Part shown: piece after piece, positions 1 to 8,211 of the stretch | How the letters are laid out: the number at the start of each line of letters is the position of its first letter | Numbering within the stretch: position 1 is the first letter of the stretch | From: CAIXTV01 sp964543995 | Lineage (GTDB): Bacteria > Bacteroidota > Bacteroidia > Bacteroidales > CAIXTV01 | Reading direction: 5' to 3' | DNA length: 9,995 bases | Assembly: GCA_964543995.1 (NCBI GenBank) | Contig: CAZJBB010000115.1 | Coordinates: 1-9,995, forward strand | Notes under the pieces: generated by a model | What the model saw: the letters and a program-made list of their open reading frames with translations, nothing else | Database searches by the model: none | What the model was told of the DNA's origin: nothing | Translations under genes and position numbers: made by a program

Positions 1-782
1 ATAATTTCCACGTCATTAATATCAACATAAGTATGCTCCTTTTGCTTCCTTATTTTGTTCCAGAAATAATGTTGTTGTGGAAATTTATCTTTTGGAGGTT
101 CGTCTGATATTATGAATCGCTTGCTATTCGGAAATATTTTCGCCAACTGAAAATAATCGTAAAAGTCACTTTTCACAAAATTGATTTTCTTATCCAAATC
201 AAGAAACTGTCCAATCACATAAATTTCATTCTTCCCAAATAAGTCAATTGTAAGAGGTAATATTAGCTTTGCATTATTCTCTGGCGTAAACTCTTTTTCA
301 GTACAAAAATGATTTTGAACACGAGGGAAAAAGTCAGTTTTTAAAAGCTGAATATTTCTTTTCTGTGTCGTCTCTGTTATTGTTTCCTCATCTATAAATT
401 TTGAAAACAAAGCTTCAAAAACTTTTTTCTCTACTTTCACATCTATACTAATAGGCTTTGAAAAAGAAATTACGTTTTGACTATAAGTGCTTAAATACCC
501 AATATAGGGTTCATTTATAATCAGGTTTTTTCCCTCACTTTCAAAAATAGTAAGCTGGTCCTGATTCACATCAATCTTATTAATCACATTCTCGATAGAA
601 CGTAGATATTGTCTTATAAATTTTTTACTATCCTTATCTATAAGAGTTCCTATCAAAGAAAAACGATTTTCAGAAAAATCGAAATAACTGGTATTACCAT
701 CAGACAAAAGCAATCCCAGCGATATCTTTTCACCCGATACCGGATTGATAACTGCGGACAAAATGCTATAAAATGTCTTCAT
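1..782 (-). CDS. DUF3037-like protein, C-terminus beyond the left edge (partial)
   Basis: I translated this by hand: from the ATG at 782-780 there are 260 sense codons with no stop before base 1, so the 3' end lies outside the window. The protein begins MKTFYSILSAVINPVSGEKI and continues SLGLLLSDGN. This 'YSI...NP.SGE...G.LL' pattern resembles the N-terminus of DUF3037 proteins, a family often encoded next to small HipA-like kinases (recalled, not searched). The rest (about residues 45-260) is mixed alpha/beta, lysine- and isoleucine-rich, with no signal peptide, membrane segment or motif I recognise. The start is supported by position: the kinase stop TAA is separated from this ATG by a single A, so the two genes are almost certainly translated together. 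At over 260 residues it is longer than the usual DUF3037 domain of roughly 120, so it probably carries a second domain. Function is unknown; a partner or regulator of the kinase is an inference from adjacency. Confidence 0.8.
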   Translation of the reverse strand, partial: MKTFYSILSAVINPVSGEKISLGLLLSDGNTSYFDFSENRFSLIGTLIDKDSKKFIRQYLRSIENVINKIDVNQDQLTIFESEGKNLIINEPYIGYLSTYSQNVISFSKPISIDVKVEKKVFEALFSKFIDEETITETTQKRNIQLLKTDFFPRVQNHFCTEKEFTPENNAKLILPLTIDLFGKNEIYVIGQFLDLDKKINFVKSDFYDYFQLAKIFPNSKRFIISDEPPKDKFPQQHYFWNKIRKQKEHTYVDINDVEI

Positions 783-783
783 T

Positions 784-1608
784 TTATTGTGTTTTAATAT
801 TAAGAGTAATTAGTGTTGTGAAATAATCTACACACGATTGTAACCATGGTTCACTAAAGAAAAAATCAAGTCTCGACTTAAGAAAACCTTTATCGGGTTC
901 CCAAGCTATTGGAATGTTTGCCAAAATATTATCAAGCTCTTCATGGCAGTGGATTACATTAAGTTTAAAATCTTTTATAAGTTTTAAACGTGTTTCGTTC
1001 AAATTTTGTTGCAAAGGTCGCGAAAAAAAGCGACTTATAAACGGAGTTGTTAAAATACTTTCATTATCGCTTATCAAACAAGGTTCTTTATCCAGATTAA
1101 GTGTGTTAAAACAAAAAACATGATCGATAGGTACAAATTGATTTGATTTAAGATTATACAAAAGATTAAAGTTTTCGTAATGCCTGTCTTCGTTGCACAA
1201 CCAGATATCAAACAATCCTATTCTTAAAAACGTCTCCCTACCTGTCAGATTTTCTTTTCTAATCAAAGGCGTTTCCAAAAATAATTTATCTACTTCCTTA
1301 TATTCACCAAAATATCTCGAACCAAAACAAAGCTTATCGAAATAATAGTATGGATATTCTATTTGGCGGGTATGATCTTTTTTGATTTTTACAAAAGCAA
1401 ATTCAGGTACAGGTAAATTCCAGATTTTAAGAAAACAGGCTGCAATATATTCATTAAATAATGGAAACGGAAACCCCTTCCCTTTCGAATATTTGCAAAC
1501 ATAGTAATTCAAATCGTTGCACAATACCCTCACCGGACGACTGCCTCTGGTTTGATAACAATCCTCTGGTTTAATTTCGGTAATGCTGTGTAATTCTTTT
1601 ATTTTCAT
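784..1608 (-). CDS. HipA-like kinase (HipA_2 type)
   Basis: This 274-residue protein looks like a small HipA-type Ser/Thr kinase. Visible motifs: YYVCKY with a candidate ATP-binding Lys39; FNEYIA at 51-56, the usual NE following it; the catalytic segment FDIWLCNEDRHYEN at 133-146, with Asp141, Arg142, His143 and Asn146 matching the N.DRH..N signature; and VPIDHVFCF at 159-167, with Asp162 as the likely metal-binding Asp. It is much shorter than classical HipA (about 440 residues) and lacks the N-terminal HipA domain; no HipB-like DNA-binding antitoxin is adjacent. HipA enzymes phosphorylate proteins such as glutamyl-tRNA synthetase; the target here cannot be read from sequence. The start lies 11 bp after the hsdR stop and no clear ribosome-binding site is seen, which is usual for Bacteroidota. 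The next gene begins 1 bp after its stop. The kinase fold is well supported; the role in restriction, toxicity or regulation is inference. Confidence 0.85.
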   Translation of the reverse strand: MKIKELHSITEIKPEDCYQTRGSRPVRVLCNDLNYYVCKYSKGKGFPFPLFNEYIAACFLKIWNLPVPEFAFVKIKKDHTRQIEYPYYYFDKLCFGSRYFGEYKEVDKLFLETPLIRKENLTGRETFLRIGLFDIWLCNEDRHYENFNLLYNLKSNQFVPIDHVFCFNTLNLDKEPCLISDNESILTTPFISRFFSRPLQQNLNETRLKLIKDFKLNVIHCHEELDNILANIPIAWEPDKGFLKSRLDFFFSEPWLQSCVDYFTTLITLNIKTQ

Positions 1609-1619
1609 TTCACTATAAC

Positions 1620-4600
1620 CTACAAATTAATGCCCGGCTGCTTACCTTGCGCCCACAAAGTATCAAATACAAATTCCTTATACCGCCTTTGAAAATCCTC
1701 GTCTGTAGAGAATTTCTTAAATATTTCTGTTTGGGTAAACAAATACTGTTGCATCAATTCCTCTACTTTTTTATCAGAAGATATTTTTGCGTTTTGTTTG
1801 TCGGGCGAAGTGGTAATGGCATCCATTATACGTTCATCCTTTCTCATATCCGCTGGAATCTGGTTTGTAAGAATGTCGTTTACTTTATCTTTGTCTGTCC
1901 AGTCGATGTCGCCAAAACGATGGTTAAATTCACGAAGAATATTTTCTAAAGTATCCAATTCAGGTTCGGCTTTACCACCGCCAACTGTAACAGGAATAGG
2001 TGCAACAAATCCGGGATCTTCTTGCAAAAGTATATGTTCAGTTCCTTGTTTTGATGGTCGGTAGCTGTCCATATCAATGGTTTCTAAAATTCCTTGCGAC
2101 AAATCCTCGTCGTCATCAATGATTAATTTAGGCAAAAGGTATTTCAAATACCACCACAATTGCTCCCAGTAAAGATTATTAAAGTCCATCAGTTTGGCAA
2201 GGTAGCTGTAGGTCCTTAAAAACGACTTAACCTTAATTTTAAAGTCAATTCGTTTGTCTAAGTTTAAATCAAAGGTAAAAATATGAGCCGCTGAATCAAT
2301 AATGGGGTCAAGAATGTTTCTTTCCGCATTGTTGGCATATTTTGCAAAGAAATCCTTTACCACTTCTTCATTATACACTTCAAATTTTTCAAGGATATCC
2401 ACCAGGTCGTTAAGTTTGTTGGGGCTGGTTTCTTCGCTTAAAATGGTGGATGTGTAATAAGGGTCAAAAGCTTCTTTTATATCTTCTGCTGTATTGTAAA
2501 AGTCCAAAACAAAAGTGTCCTTTTTATAAGGTTTATAAGCTCTGTTTAATCTTGACAATGTTTGAACAGCTTGAACGTCTCTTAACTTTTTGTCAACATA
2601 CATTGTGTGCAAAAGTGGCTGGTCAAAACCTGTTTGATACTTATTGGCAACTATCAGAAAACGATATTCCTTTTTCTTAAAGTTTTTCGGGATATCATGC
2701 TTAAAGGTCACAAAATTGTTCATGCTCCCCTCGTCATACTCATTGCCTTTATAATCCTTTTTGCCCGAAAAAGCCACAATGGCTTTGAAAGGTGATTTGA
2801 TTTCTTTCAGATATTCGTCGAAGGCATGTTTGTATTTGATGGCAGCAATAATACTTTTTGTAACAATCATAGTTTTGGCTTCACCATTGATCAGGTGCCT
2901 TACATCACGATGAAAATGGTCTATCATGATTTTGGCTTTCTCAGCTATGGCAAATTCATGACCCTCCACATAAGCCCTTAATTTCTTTTGTGCCTGTTTG
3001 GTATCAAACTCGGGGTTTTCTTCTACCGCTTTAATAAGTTTATAAAACGAATTGTAGGTAGTGTAATTCTGCAAAACATCCAAAATAAATTCCTCTTCAA
3101 TAGCCTGTTTCATCGAATACAAATGAAAGGCATTAAAAGCGGTTTTTTCTTCACCCTCCTTTATGTATTTTCTGGGAACACCAAAAGTTTCTAAAGTCTT
3201 GTTTTTGGGTGTGGCAGTAAAAGCAAAATATGAGCCGTTCTTAATCATCTTACGGCTTTCAATCAATGCGTTTATTTTATCTTCTAAAGTGGGTTCTTCT
3301 TCGTCCTCAGCATCTTCATGCTTATCAGCTAATACGGCATTCATTTTAGCCGATGTTTCCCCGCTTTGACTGCTGTGAGCCTCGTCAATAATTATGGCGA
3401 ATTTAATAGCATCCATTTCCTGCATTTCATCCAGCAGAAATGGGAATGTTTGGATGGTGCAAATGATTACTTTCTTTTTATTGCTTATGGCTTCGCCCAA
3501 TTGATTTTTCTTACTATCGCCCTCTCCCGTAATGGCTGCAACAATGCCCGGTTTGGGCGAAAACTGAACGATTTCATCTCTTAACTGTCTGTCCAGAACC
3601 GTTCGGTCGGTAACCACAATTACCGAATCGAAAATATTAAATTCATTGTTTGCATCAAATAAACCATGCAATTGATGCGACAGCCATGCAATGGTTTTTG
3701 ATTTTCCCGAACCTGCCGAATGTTGTATCAAATATCGTTGCCCCAATCCGCTTTGTTTGGCATGTGCCAATATTTGTTTCACACAAGTCAACTGATGATA
3801 ACGCGGAAAAATCATTTTCTTTTTCTTCTTGCCGCTGTCCTCATCTGTTTCTTCAATCACTTGTGCAAACTTATCAACGATATTTGCCAGCGAATTTTTG
3901 CTCAATATTTCTTCCCAAAAATAATGCGTTTTCAATCCGTTTGGATTAACAGGATTACCCGCACCAAAGGGTTGAATATCTTTACAATCGTTTAATCCTT
4001 TATTGAAGGGTATAAAAAAGGAATCTTTCTTTTTTAATTCCGTGCACATGTAAACCAATTCGGTGTCGGCAGCAAAGTGAGCCATGCAACGGGCAAACGA
4101 AAATATTTTATCCTTTGGGTCCCTGTCGTTTTGATATTGACGAATACCATTCTGCACATATTGACCGCTTAATGGGTTTTTCAATTCGCTGGTAAGTATG
4201 GGTATGCCATTTATAAAAATAGCCAGGTCCAGCCTGTTTTCATGATAGGGGCTGTATTTCAGTTCTTGTGTCACTGAAAACACATTGGCATCATATCGGG
4301 CAGCATCTTTTGCATTAAAGTTTGAGGATGGTTTGCGATAAAACAAATCAATAGTTTTATCAAAATGCTTAACTCCTTTGCGTAGCACAGCCACCACACC
4401 CAACTCTTTGATTTTTTCGTCCAAACGAACCAAAAAGCTGCGTTCGCCTTTTCTCTGAATCATTTCGTAAGCATCCTTTTGGGTGGTTTCAATAAAAGCC
4501 AACACCTGCTGGGTATTGATGCAAAACTCACGGTCGAATTCGGTGGGTGAGGTTTCAATAAAACTATGCTCCGCCACCAAATAATTGGCAATAAAAATTT

Positions 4601-4640
4601 GCAGGGCTTTTTCCGAGGTATCTGTAAATTGAAATGGCAT
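1620..4640 (-). CDS. hsdR: Type I restriction enzyme, R subunit (endonuclease and DNA translocase)
   Basis: This 1006-residue subunit gives a type I enzyme its ATP-driven DNA translocation and its cleavage of DNA lacking the cognate methylation. The N-terminal nuclease domain (HSDR_N, about 1-210) has the PD-(D/E)xK pattern in RLDLAIFINGIPILTSELK: Asp138, Glu152 and Lys154. The superfamily 2 motor follows with Walker A HSAGSGKS (307-314), DEAH box IIDEAH (417-422), motif III FTATP (474-478) and motif VI QTLSRLNR (693-700, arginines 697 and 700). The helical C-terminus (about 740-1006) matches the region that docks on the methylase. An acidic insertion, DAEDEEEP at 443-450, lies between DEAH and TATP. 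Length is normal for the family and no frameshift or missing catalytic residue is seen, so the protein should be active. The gene starts 4 bp after hsdS ends, so it is probably co-transcribed and translationally coupled. Confidence 0.97.
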   Translation of the reverse strand: MPFQFTDTSEKALQIFIANYLVAEHSFIETSPTEFDREFCINTQQVLAFIETTQKDAYEMIQRKGERSFLVRLDEKIKELGVVAVLRKGVKHFDKTIDLFYRKPSSNFNAKDAARYDANVFSVTQELKYSPYHENRLDLAIFINGIPILTSELKNPLSGQYVQNGIRQYQNDRDPKDKIFSFARCMAHFAADTELVYMCTELKKKDSFFIPFNKGLNDCKDIQPFGAGNPVNPNGLKTHYFWEEILSKNSLANIVDKFAQVIEETDEDSGKKKKKMIFPRYHQLTCVKQILAHAKQSGLGQRYLIQHSAGSGKSKTIAWLSHQLHGLFDANNEFNIFDSVIVVTDRTVLDRQLRDEIVQFSPKPGIVAAITGEGDSKKNQLGEAISNKKKVIICTIQTFPFLLDEMQEMDAIKFAIIIDEAHSSQSGETSAKMNAVLADKHEDAEDEEEPTLEDKINALIESRKMIKNGSYFAFTATPKNKTLETFGVPRKYIKEGEEKTAFNAFHLYSMKQAIEEEFILDVLQNYTTYNSFYKLIKAVEENPEFDTKQAQKKLRAYVEGHEFAIAEKAKIMIDHFHRDVRHLINGEAKTMIVTKSIIAAIKYKHAFDEYLKEIKSPFKAIVAFSGKKDYKGNEYDEGSMNNFVTFKHDIPKNFKKKEYRFLIVANKYQTGFDQPLLHTMYVDKKLRDVQAVQTLSRLNRAYKPYKKDTFVLDFYNTAEDIKEAFDPYYTSTILSEETSPNKLNDLVDILEKFEVYNEEVVKDFFAKYANNAERNILDPIIDSAAHIFTFDLNLDKRIDFKIKVKSFLRTYSYLAKLMDFNNLYWEQLWWYLKYLLPKLIIDDDEDLSQGILETIDMDSYRPSKQGTEHILLQEDPGFVAPIPVTVGGGKAEPELDTLENILREFNHRFGDIDWTDKDKVNDILTNQIPADMRKDERIMDAITTSPDKQNAKISSDKKVEELMQQYLFTQTEIFKKFSTDEDFQRRYKEFVFDTLWAQGKQPGINL

Positions 4641-4644
4641 TGTC

Positions 4645-5949
4645 TTAATTCATTTGTTTTTCTAATTGTGGTACCTTTAGTTTTCCCATTACTACATTAG
4701 TTATAAGTGATTCACGGTATTCTTTAATGCTATAGATTTCTTTTTGCGCTTTGGATATTGCAAGATTTATTTCTGTATTTTCGTTTTGCACAAATGTTAT
4801 TATTTGCTCTTGTTCAATGATTGGCGGAACAATTACTTTCAAAACTGCATACTTGTCAGCACCAATATTTTCAATTGTAGCTTTATCAAAAATTCCATTT
4901 TTCCATTCCTCAAATAAACTTGATTGAGTGTATAAATAGAGAAAGTCGCTAAGTATTTTTTTTGTATTAGGGGAAGCCTTTATTAAATAACCAGCAAAGC
5001 AAGCCAGACCACTATAATCCTTAAACTGAAATGTTTTACCAACCGTAGCTCCACTTCTTGCAAAAAGAATATCACCCTCATTAAGTAAGTATTCCTTTGC
5101 TTTTTTTAATGGCAGTGAACGATAAGTATCATCACTCAATTTGCCATTAAAACCAAAATCGGTTATTCTTATATACCTGGGGTGTTCAGTATTTGCATCT
5201 TTTGCTTCTTCATTCGCTCCATATTTTAATTTGCTTTTCAATAAATATTTCAAATTTAAAACTCTCCAATGTTTAGGGATTTTCCCTATCCAAGAAATAC
5301 CACTTTCTTTCATTTCAGAATGAATCCATTGAGAAATATTTTTTGAAATCATCTTTTTCTTTCTCTCCTCTAAAAATTCAATCAACCTTTCCTTATTCCG
5401 AATAAACTTGTCGATTTCCTTATTCTTTTTGTCTAAGTATTTAACTATGCTGTTTTGAACTTCTATTGGGGGGACAGGAATTTTTAATGTCCCGAAAAAA
5501 TCTTTATTCAGCGTTATTCTAATACCAGTCCCAAGTGCTAAAAAACTTCTATTTTTATCTTGTAGCAAAAAGTAATAATAATAGTATTTCGAGTTAATTC
5601 CAATCTTTGGAATTATGTTCGTATATGCTGCTGAAATAATACCATCATCATTTACGTGACCAACAACTCTTGGTGTAACGTCCATATCAAAAAGACAAAG
5701 CATAATTGAGTTTGGCTTTACAATCTGATAGCCATCAAATGAAGCAGGGAATTTACCCTTTCCACTTTCCAAATCACGTTTAATTACACCTTTTGTTGTT
5801 AAGGACAAAACATCATAATCAGCACTTGTCTTGCCTACAATATTTTTATTGAAATCAAATAGCAGTTTAATCCTTTTCAAACCCCAATCAGATGGTATTT
5901 CAGGCATCCAAGGAATACCTGTTTTTATTAGGTTGGTTGCTTTAATCAT
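4645..5949 (-). CDS. hsdS: Type I restriction-modification specificity subunit
   Basis: This 434-residue subunit chooses the bipartite DNA target for both methylation and cleavage. It shows the normal two-repeat layout: target recognition domain 1 at about 20-160, conserved helical spacer 1 at about 162-205 (starts PPIEVQNSIVKYLDKKNKEI), domain 2 at about 225-375, and helical spacer 2 at about 376-425 (starts PPIIEQEQIITFV). Each half opens with a related phrase, TGIPWMPEIPSDW at 10-22 and SGISWIGKIPKHW at 216-228, and each ends in a VPP turn, confirming the internal duplication. The two recognition domains differ strongly from each other, so the half-sites should differ; the sequence cannot be read off. 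The ATG overlaps the hsdM stop by 8 bp (ATGATTAA), a coupling signal that fixes the start. The gene carries an 8-base A run (T run at 4956-4963 on the given strand) inside domain 2. No duplicate hsdS or inverted repeats for shuffling are visible. Confidence 0.96.
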   Translation of the reverse strand: MIKATNLIKTGIPWMPEIPSDWGLKRIKLLFDFNKNIVGKTSADYDVLSLTTKGVIKRDLESGKGKFPASFDGYQIVKPNSIMLCLFDMDVTPRVVGHVNDDGIISAAYTNIIPKIGINSKYYYYYFLLQDKNRSFLALGTGIRITLNKDFFGTLKIPVPPIEVQNSIVKYLDKKNKEIDKFIRNKERLIEFLEERKKKMISKNISQWIHSEMKESGISWIGKIPKHWRVLNLKYLLKSKLKYGANEEAKDANTEHPRYIRITDFGFNGKLSDDTYRSLPLKKAKEYLLNEGDILFARSGATVGKTFQFKDYSGLACFAGYLIKASPNTKKILSDFLYLYTQSSLFEEWKNGIFDKATIENIGADKYAVLKVIVPPIIEQEQIITFVQNENTEINLAISKAQKEIYSIKEYRESLITNVVMGKLKVPQLEKQMN

Positions 5950-8155
5950 TGATTATCTCTTTTAAAATACCCTCTGTTTCTTTTTCTAATTCCAATATTT
6001 CTTTGGTTATTTCTTCAATACTGCGCGGGGGTACATAGTTATAAAAATAACGGGTAAACGAAATTTCGTATCCTTTCACGGTTTTGCTTTCATCAATCCA
6101 TGCATCGGGTATATGCTGCAATACTTCTCTTTCGAAGTATTCATGTATGTCCTGGTCAAGTGGTACATTCTCAGTGTCACGCAAATCACTGTCAGCTTCA
6201 TACATTACAGTCCCGTCTTTTTCTGTTTTCTTAATTACGGGTTCTGCATCTTCATTTTTCCATGTTATGGCATCGGTTATATTTTTCAAGGCTTTGGCAT
6301 CGATATCCAGTTTCAATTCTTTTACGGTTTTGTTGAGCAACGGCAAAAATGTATTGTAGTCGTCAAATTGTTTATTCCCAAAATGAGCCATAAGCTTTTC
6401 GACATTTTCTATCAGTTGCAGTTTGTCTGCCCAAAACCCGGCATTCAACAATTTGGCTTTATCAGAAGGTTTTAGACTTATATCCTCTTTTTTTAGCTGG
6501 GCTTCAATTTTCACTTTCAATTTGTCAGCACTGTATTTGGCTTGTTTTTCTGCTTCCTTCACAAAATCCTCAATCAAAGTAATCCCTAAATCATAAAAAT
6601 CAAGGTTCAGACAATTTTCGTAGCGCAATGTGGCAATGGCTTCGGATGTAAACTGTGCCGAAAGGCGTAAAGGTCTTTCAACGGTTATTTTGTTGTAACC
6701 AAAATATTCGTTGGGATAAATTTTTGAAATTTCGTTTTCCACAAAGTCCATATACAAATGGGTAATGTCATCAATTTGTTTGGGCTTCATTTCGCAATTC
6801 TTTTGCCCTAAGTTCTTTCGCAACTTTTCGTAGGACTCTAAGGCATTAATCAATTGTACTTTGCCTTTGCGTTTTCCTTCTTTTTTGTTGCTTACTATCC
6901 AGATGTAGGTAGGAATACCCGTATTGTAAAAAATGTTTTTGGGCAATGCTATGATACATTCCAGCCAATCGTTTTCAATGATATGTTTTCGTATTTCGCT
7001 TTCGCCTCCCCCTGCGTCACCTGTAAACAAAGCCGAACCATTGTGAACAGTGGCAATGCGGCTGCCCAGTTCGGTATTGTGTTTCATCTTGCTCACCATG
7101 TTCAGCAAAAACAATAACTGTCCGTCGGAAATAGAAGGCAGTCCGATTTGAAAACGGGAATCTTTTATACTTTCAGCTTTTTCACCAAATCCCTTTTTCC
7201 CTCTGTTCGAAACAATGGCTTCTTCGTCAATCTTCCATGTTTTACCATAAGGAGGATTGGAAAGCATAAAGTCGAAATTTAGATGCGAGAACCCATCTTT
7301 TGAAAGGGTAGAACCGTAAACAATGTTTTCCGATTTTTCACCTTTTATTAGTATGTCGCTGGTGCAAATGGCGTAGGTTTCCGGATTTACTTCCTGTCCG
7401 TAAAGTTCAAAATTGGCTTTACTATTGGTGATTTCTAAAGCATAATGTTCGGCTTCAGTTAACATTCCTCCGCTGCCACATGCCGGGTCATAAATAAGGT
7501 AGGTTCCTTTTTTTATTTTGTCTTTTACCGGTGTAAACAAAATATGTGTCATCAGCTTAATGATTTCACGGGGCGTAAAATGCTCTCCCGCTTCTTCATT
7601 ATTTTCTTCGTTAAATTTCCTGATAAGTTCTTCAAACACATAACCCATTCCCAAATTGGTAAGAGGGGGTAATACTTCTCCTTTGCTGTTTTTAACTTCA
7701 TTGGGACTAAGGTTAATCTCCTTGTCGCAAAGTTTTGTTATCAGCAGATAAGTTAAGCCCGCTTCTTTCATGGTTTCCAACTGATTTCGCAGCTTAAACT
7801 TACTTATGATTTCTTGTACATTGGGGCTGTATCCATCCAGATACGCTTCCAAATTGGTATCAATGTTATCGGCATCATTCATCAGGGTTTCAAAAGTATA
7901 TTTCGAAATATTCCAAAACGAATAACCCGATTGATTTTCCAATGCTTTTTTGTCATCAATTTTTTCTTTAATCAGAAAGGCATTGGCTTCTAAAACTTTT
8001 TCTTTTGTTGGTACCAGCAAAGCGTCTAATCGCCTCAACACCGTGAAAGGAAGAATGATGTCACGGTATTTACCTCTAACAAAAACATCTCTCAACACAT
8101 CATCGGCTATCCCCCAGATGAAACTTACTATTTGATTATGGACTTTTTGGTTCAT
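5942..8155 (-). CDS. hsdM: Type I restriction-modification DNA methyltransferase (M subunit), long form
   Basis: This 737-residue subunit is an adenine-N6 methyltransferase using S-adenosylmethionine; with HsdS it modifies host DNA, and with HsdR it forms the restricting complex. The N-terminal helical domain (HsdM_N, about 6-145) opens with NQIVSFIWGIADDVLRD. The catalytic domain (N6_Mtase) follows: GEHFTPREI at 190-198 (motif X region), the AdoMet-binding motif I YDPACGSGGM at 222-231, and the catalytic motif IV NPPYG at 300-304. HsdM proteins are often near 500 residues. The extra C-terminal 200 or so contain a Lys/Glu-rich helical stretch (about 525-640) and a segment PLDQDIHEYF...YNYVPPRSIEEI (665-716) that I associate with the long HsdM subgroup. 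All key residues are present. It is the first hsd gene and ends by overlapping hsdS. Its start lies 56 bp below the membrane-protein gene in an AT-rich gap without a clear ribosome-binding site. Confidence 0.97.
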   Translation of the reverse strand: MNQKVHNQIVSFIWGIADDVLRDVFVRGKYRDIILPFTVLRRLDALLVPTKEKVLEANAFLIKEKIDDKKALENQSGYSFWNISKYTFETLMNDADNIDTNLEAYLDGYSPNVQEIISKFKLRNQLETMKEAGLTYLLITKLCDKEINLSPNEVKNSKGEVLPPLTNLGMGYVFEELIRKFNEENNEEAGEHFTPREIIKLMTHILFTPVKDKIKKGTYLIYDPACGSGGMLTEAEHYALEITNSKANFELYGQEVNPETYAICTSDILIKGEKSENIVYGSTLSKDGFSHLNFDFMLSNPPYGKTWKIDEEAIVSNRGKKGFGEKAESIKDSRFQIGLPSISDGQLLFLLNMVSKMKHNTELGSRIATVHNGSALFTGDAGGGESEIRKHIIENDWLECIIALPKNIFYNTGIPTYIWIVSNKKEGKRKGKVQLINALESYEKLRKNLGQKNCEMKPKQIDDITHLYMDFVENEISKIYPNEYFGYNKITVERPLRLSAQFTSEAIATLRYENCLNLDFYDLGITLIEDFVKEAEKQAKYSADKLKVKIEAQLKKEDISLKPSDKAKLLNAGFWADKLQLIENVEKLMAHFGNKQFDDYNTFLPLLNKTVKELKLDIDAKALKNITDAITWKNEDAEPVIKKTEKDGTVMYEADSDLRDTENVPLDQDIHEYFEREVLQHIPDAWIDESKTVKGYEISFTRYFYNYVPPRSIEEITKEILELEKETEGILKEIIND

Positions 8156-8211
8156 TATTTAAATTTTATGCTGCTTAAAATTCATTCTTTTTTCAGTCAG
8201 CTAGATTTTTA

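Noticed and set aside
609..797. Plus-strand small open frame
   Set aside because: It lies antisense to the DUF3037-like gene and the kinase 3' end, and is a shadow of those coding frames.
1620..4640. Possible decay of hsdR
   Set aside because: The frame is uninterrupted at normal length with nuclease, Walker A, DEAH, TATP and motif VI residues all present.
5468..5473. G6 tract in hsdS as a phase-variable site
   Set aside because: Six bases at a conserved VPP turn is short and explained by proline codons (CCC CCA context).
4645..5949. Invertible hsdS (shufflon) arrangement
   Set aside because: There is one hsdS gene, no second partial copy, no recombinase gene and no inverted repeats seen within or beside it.
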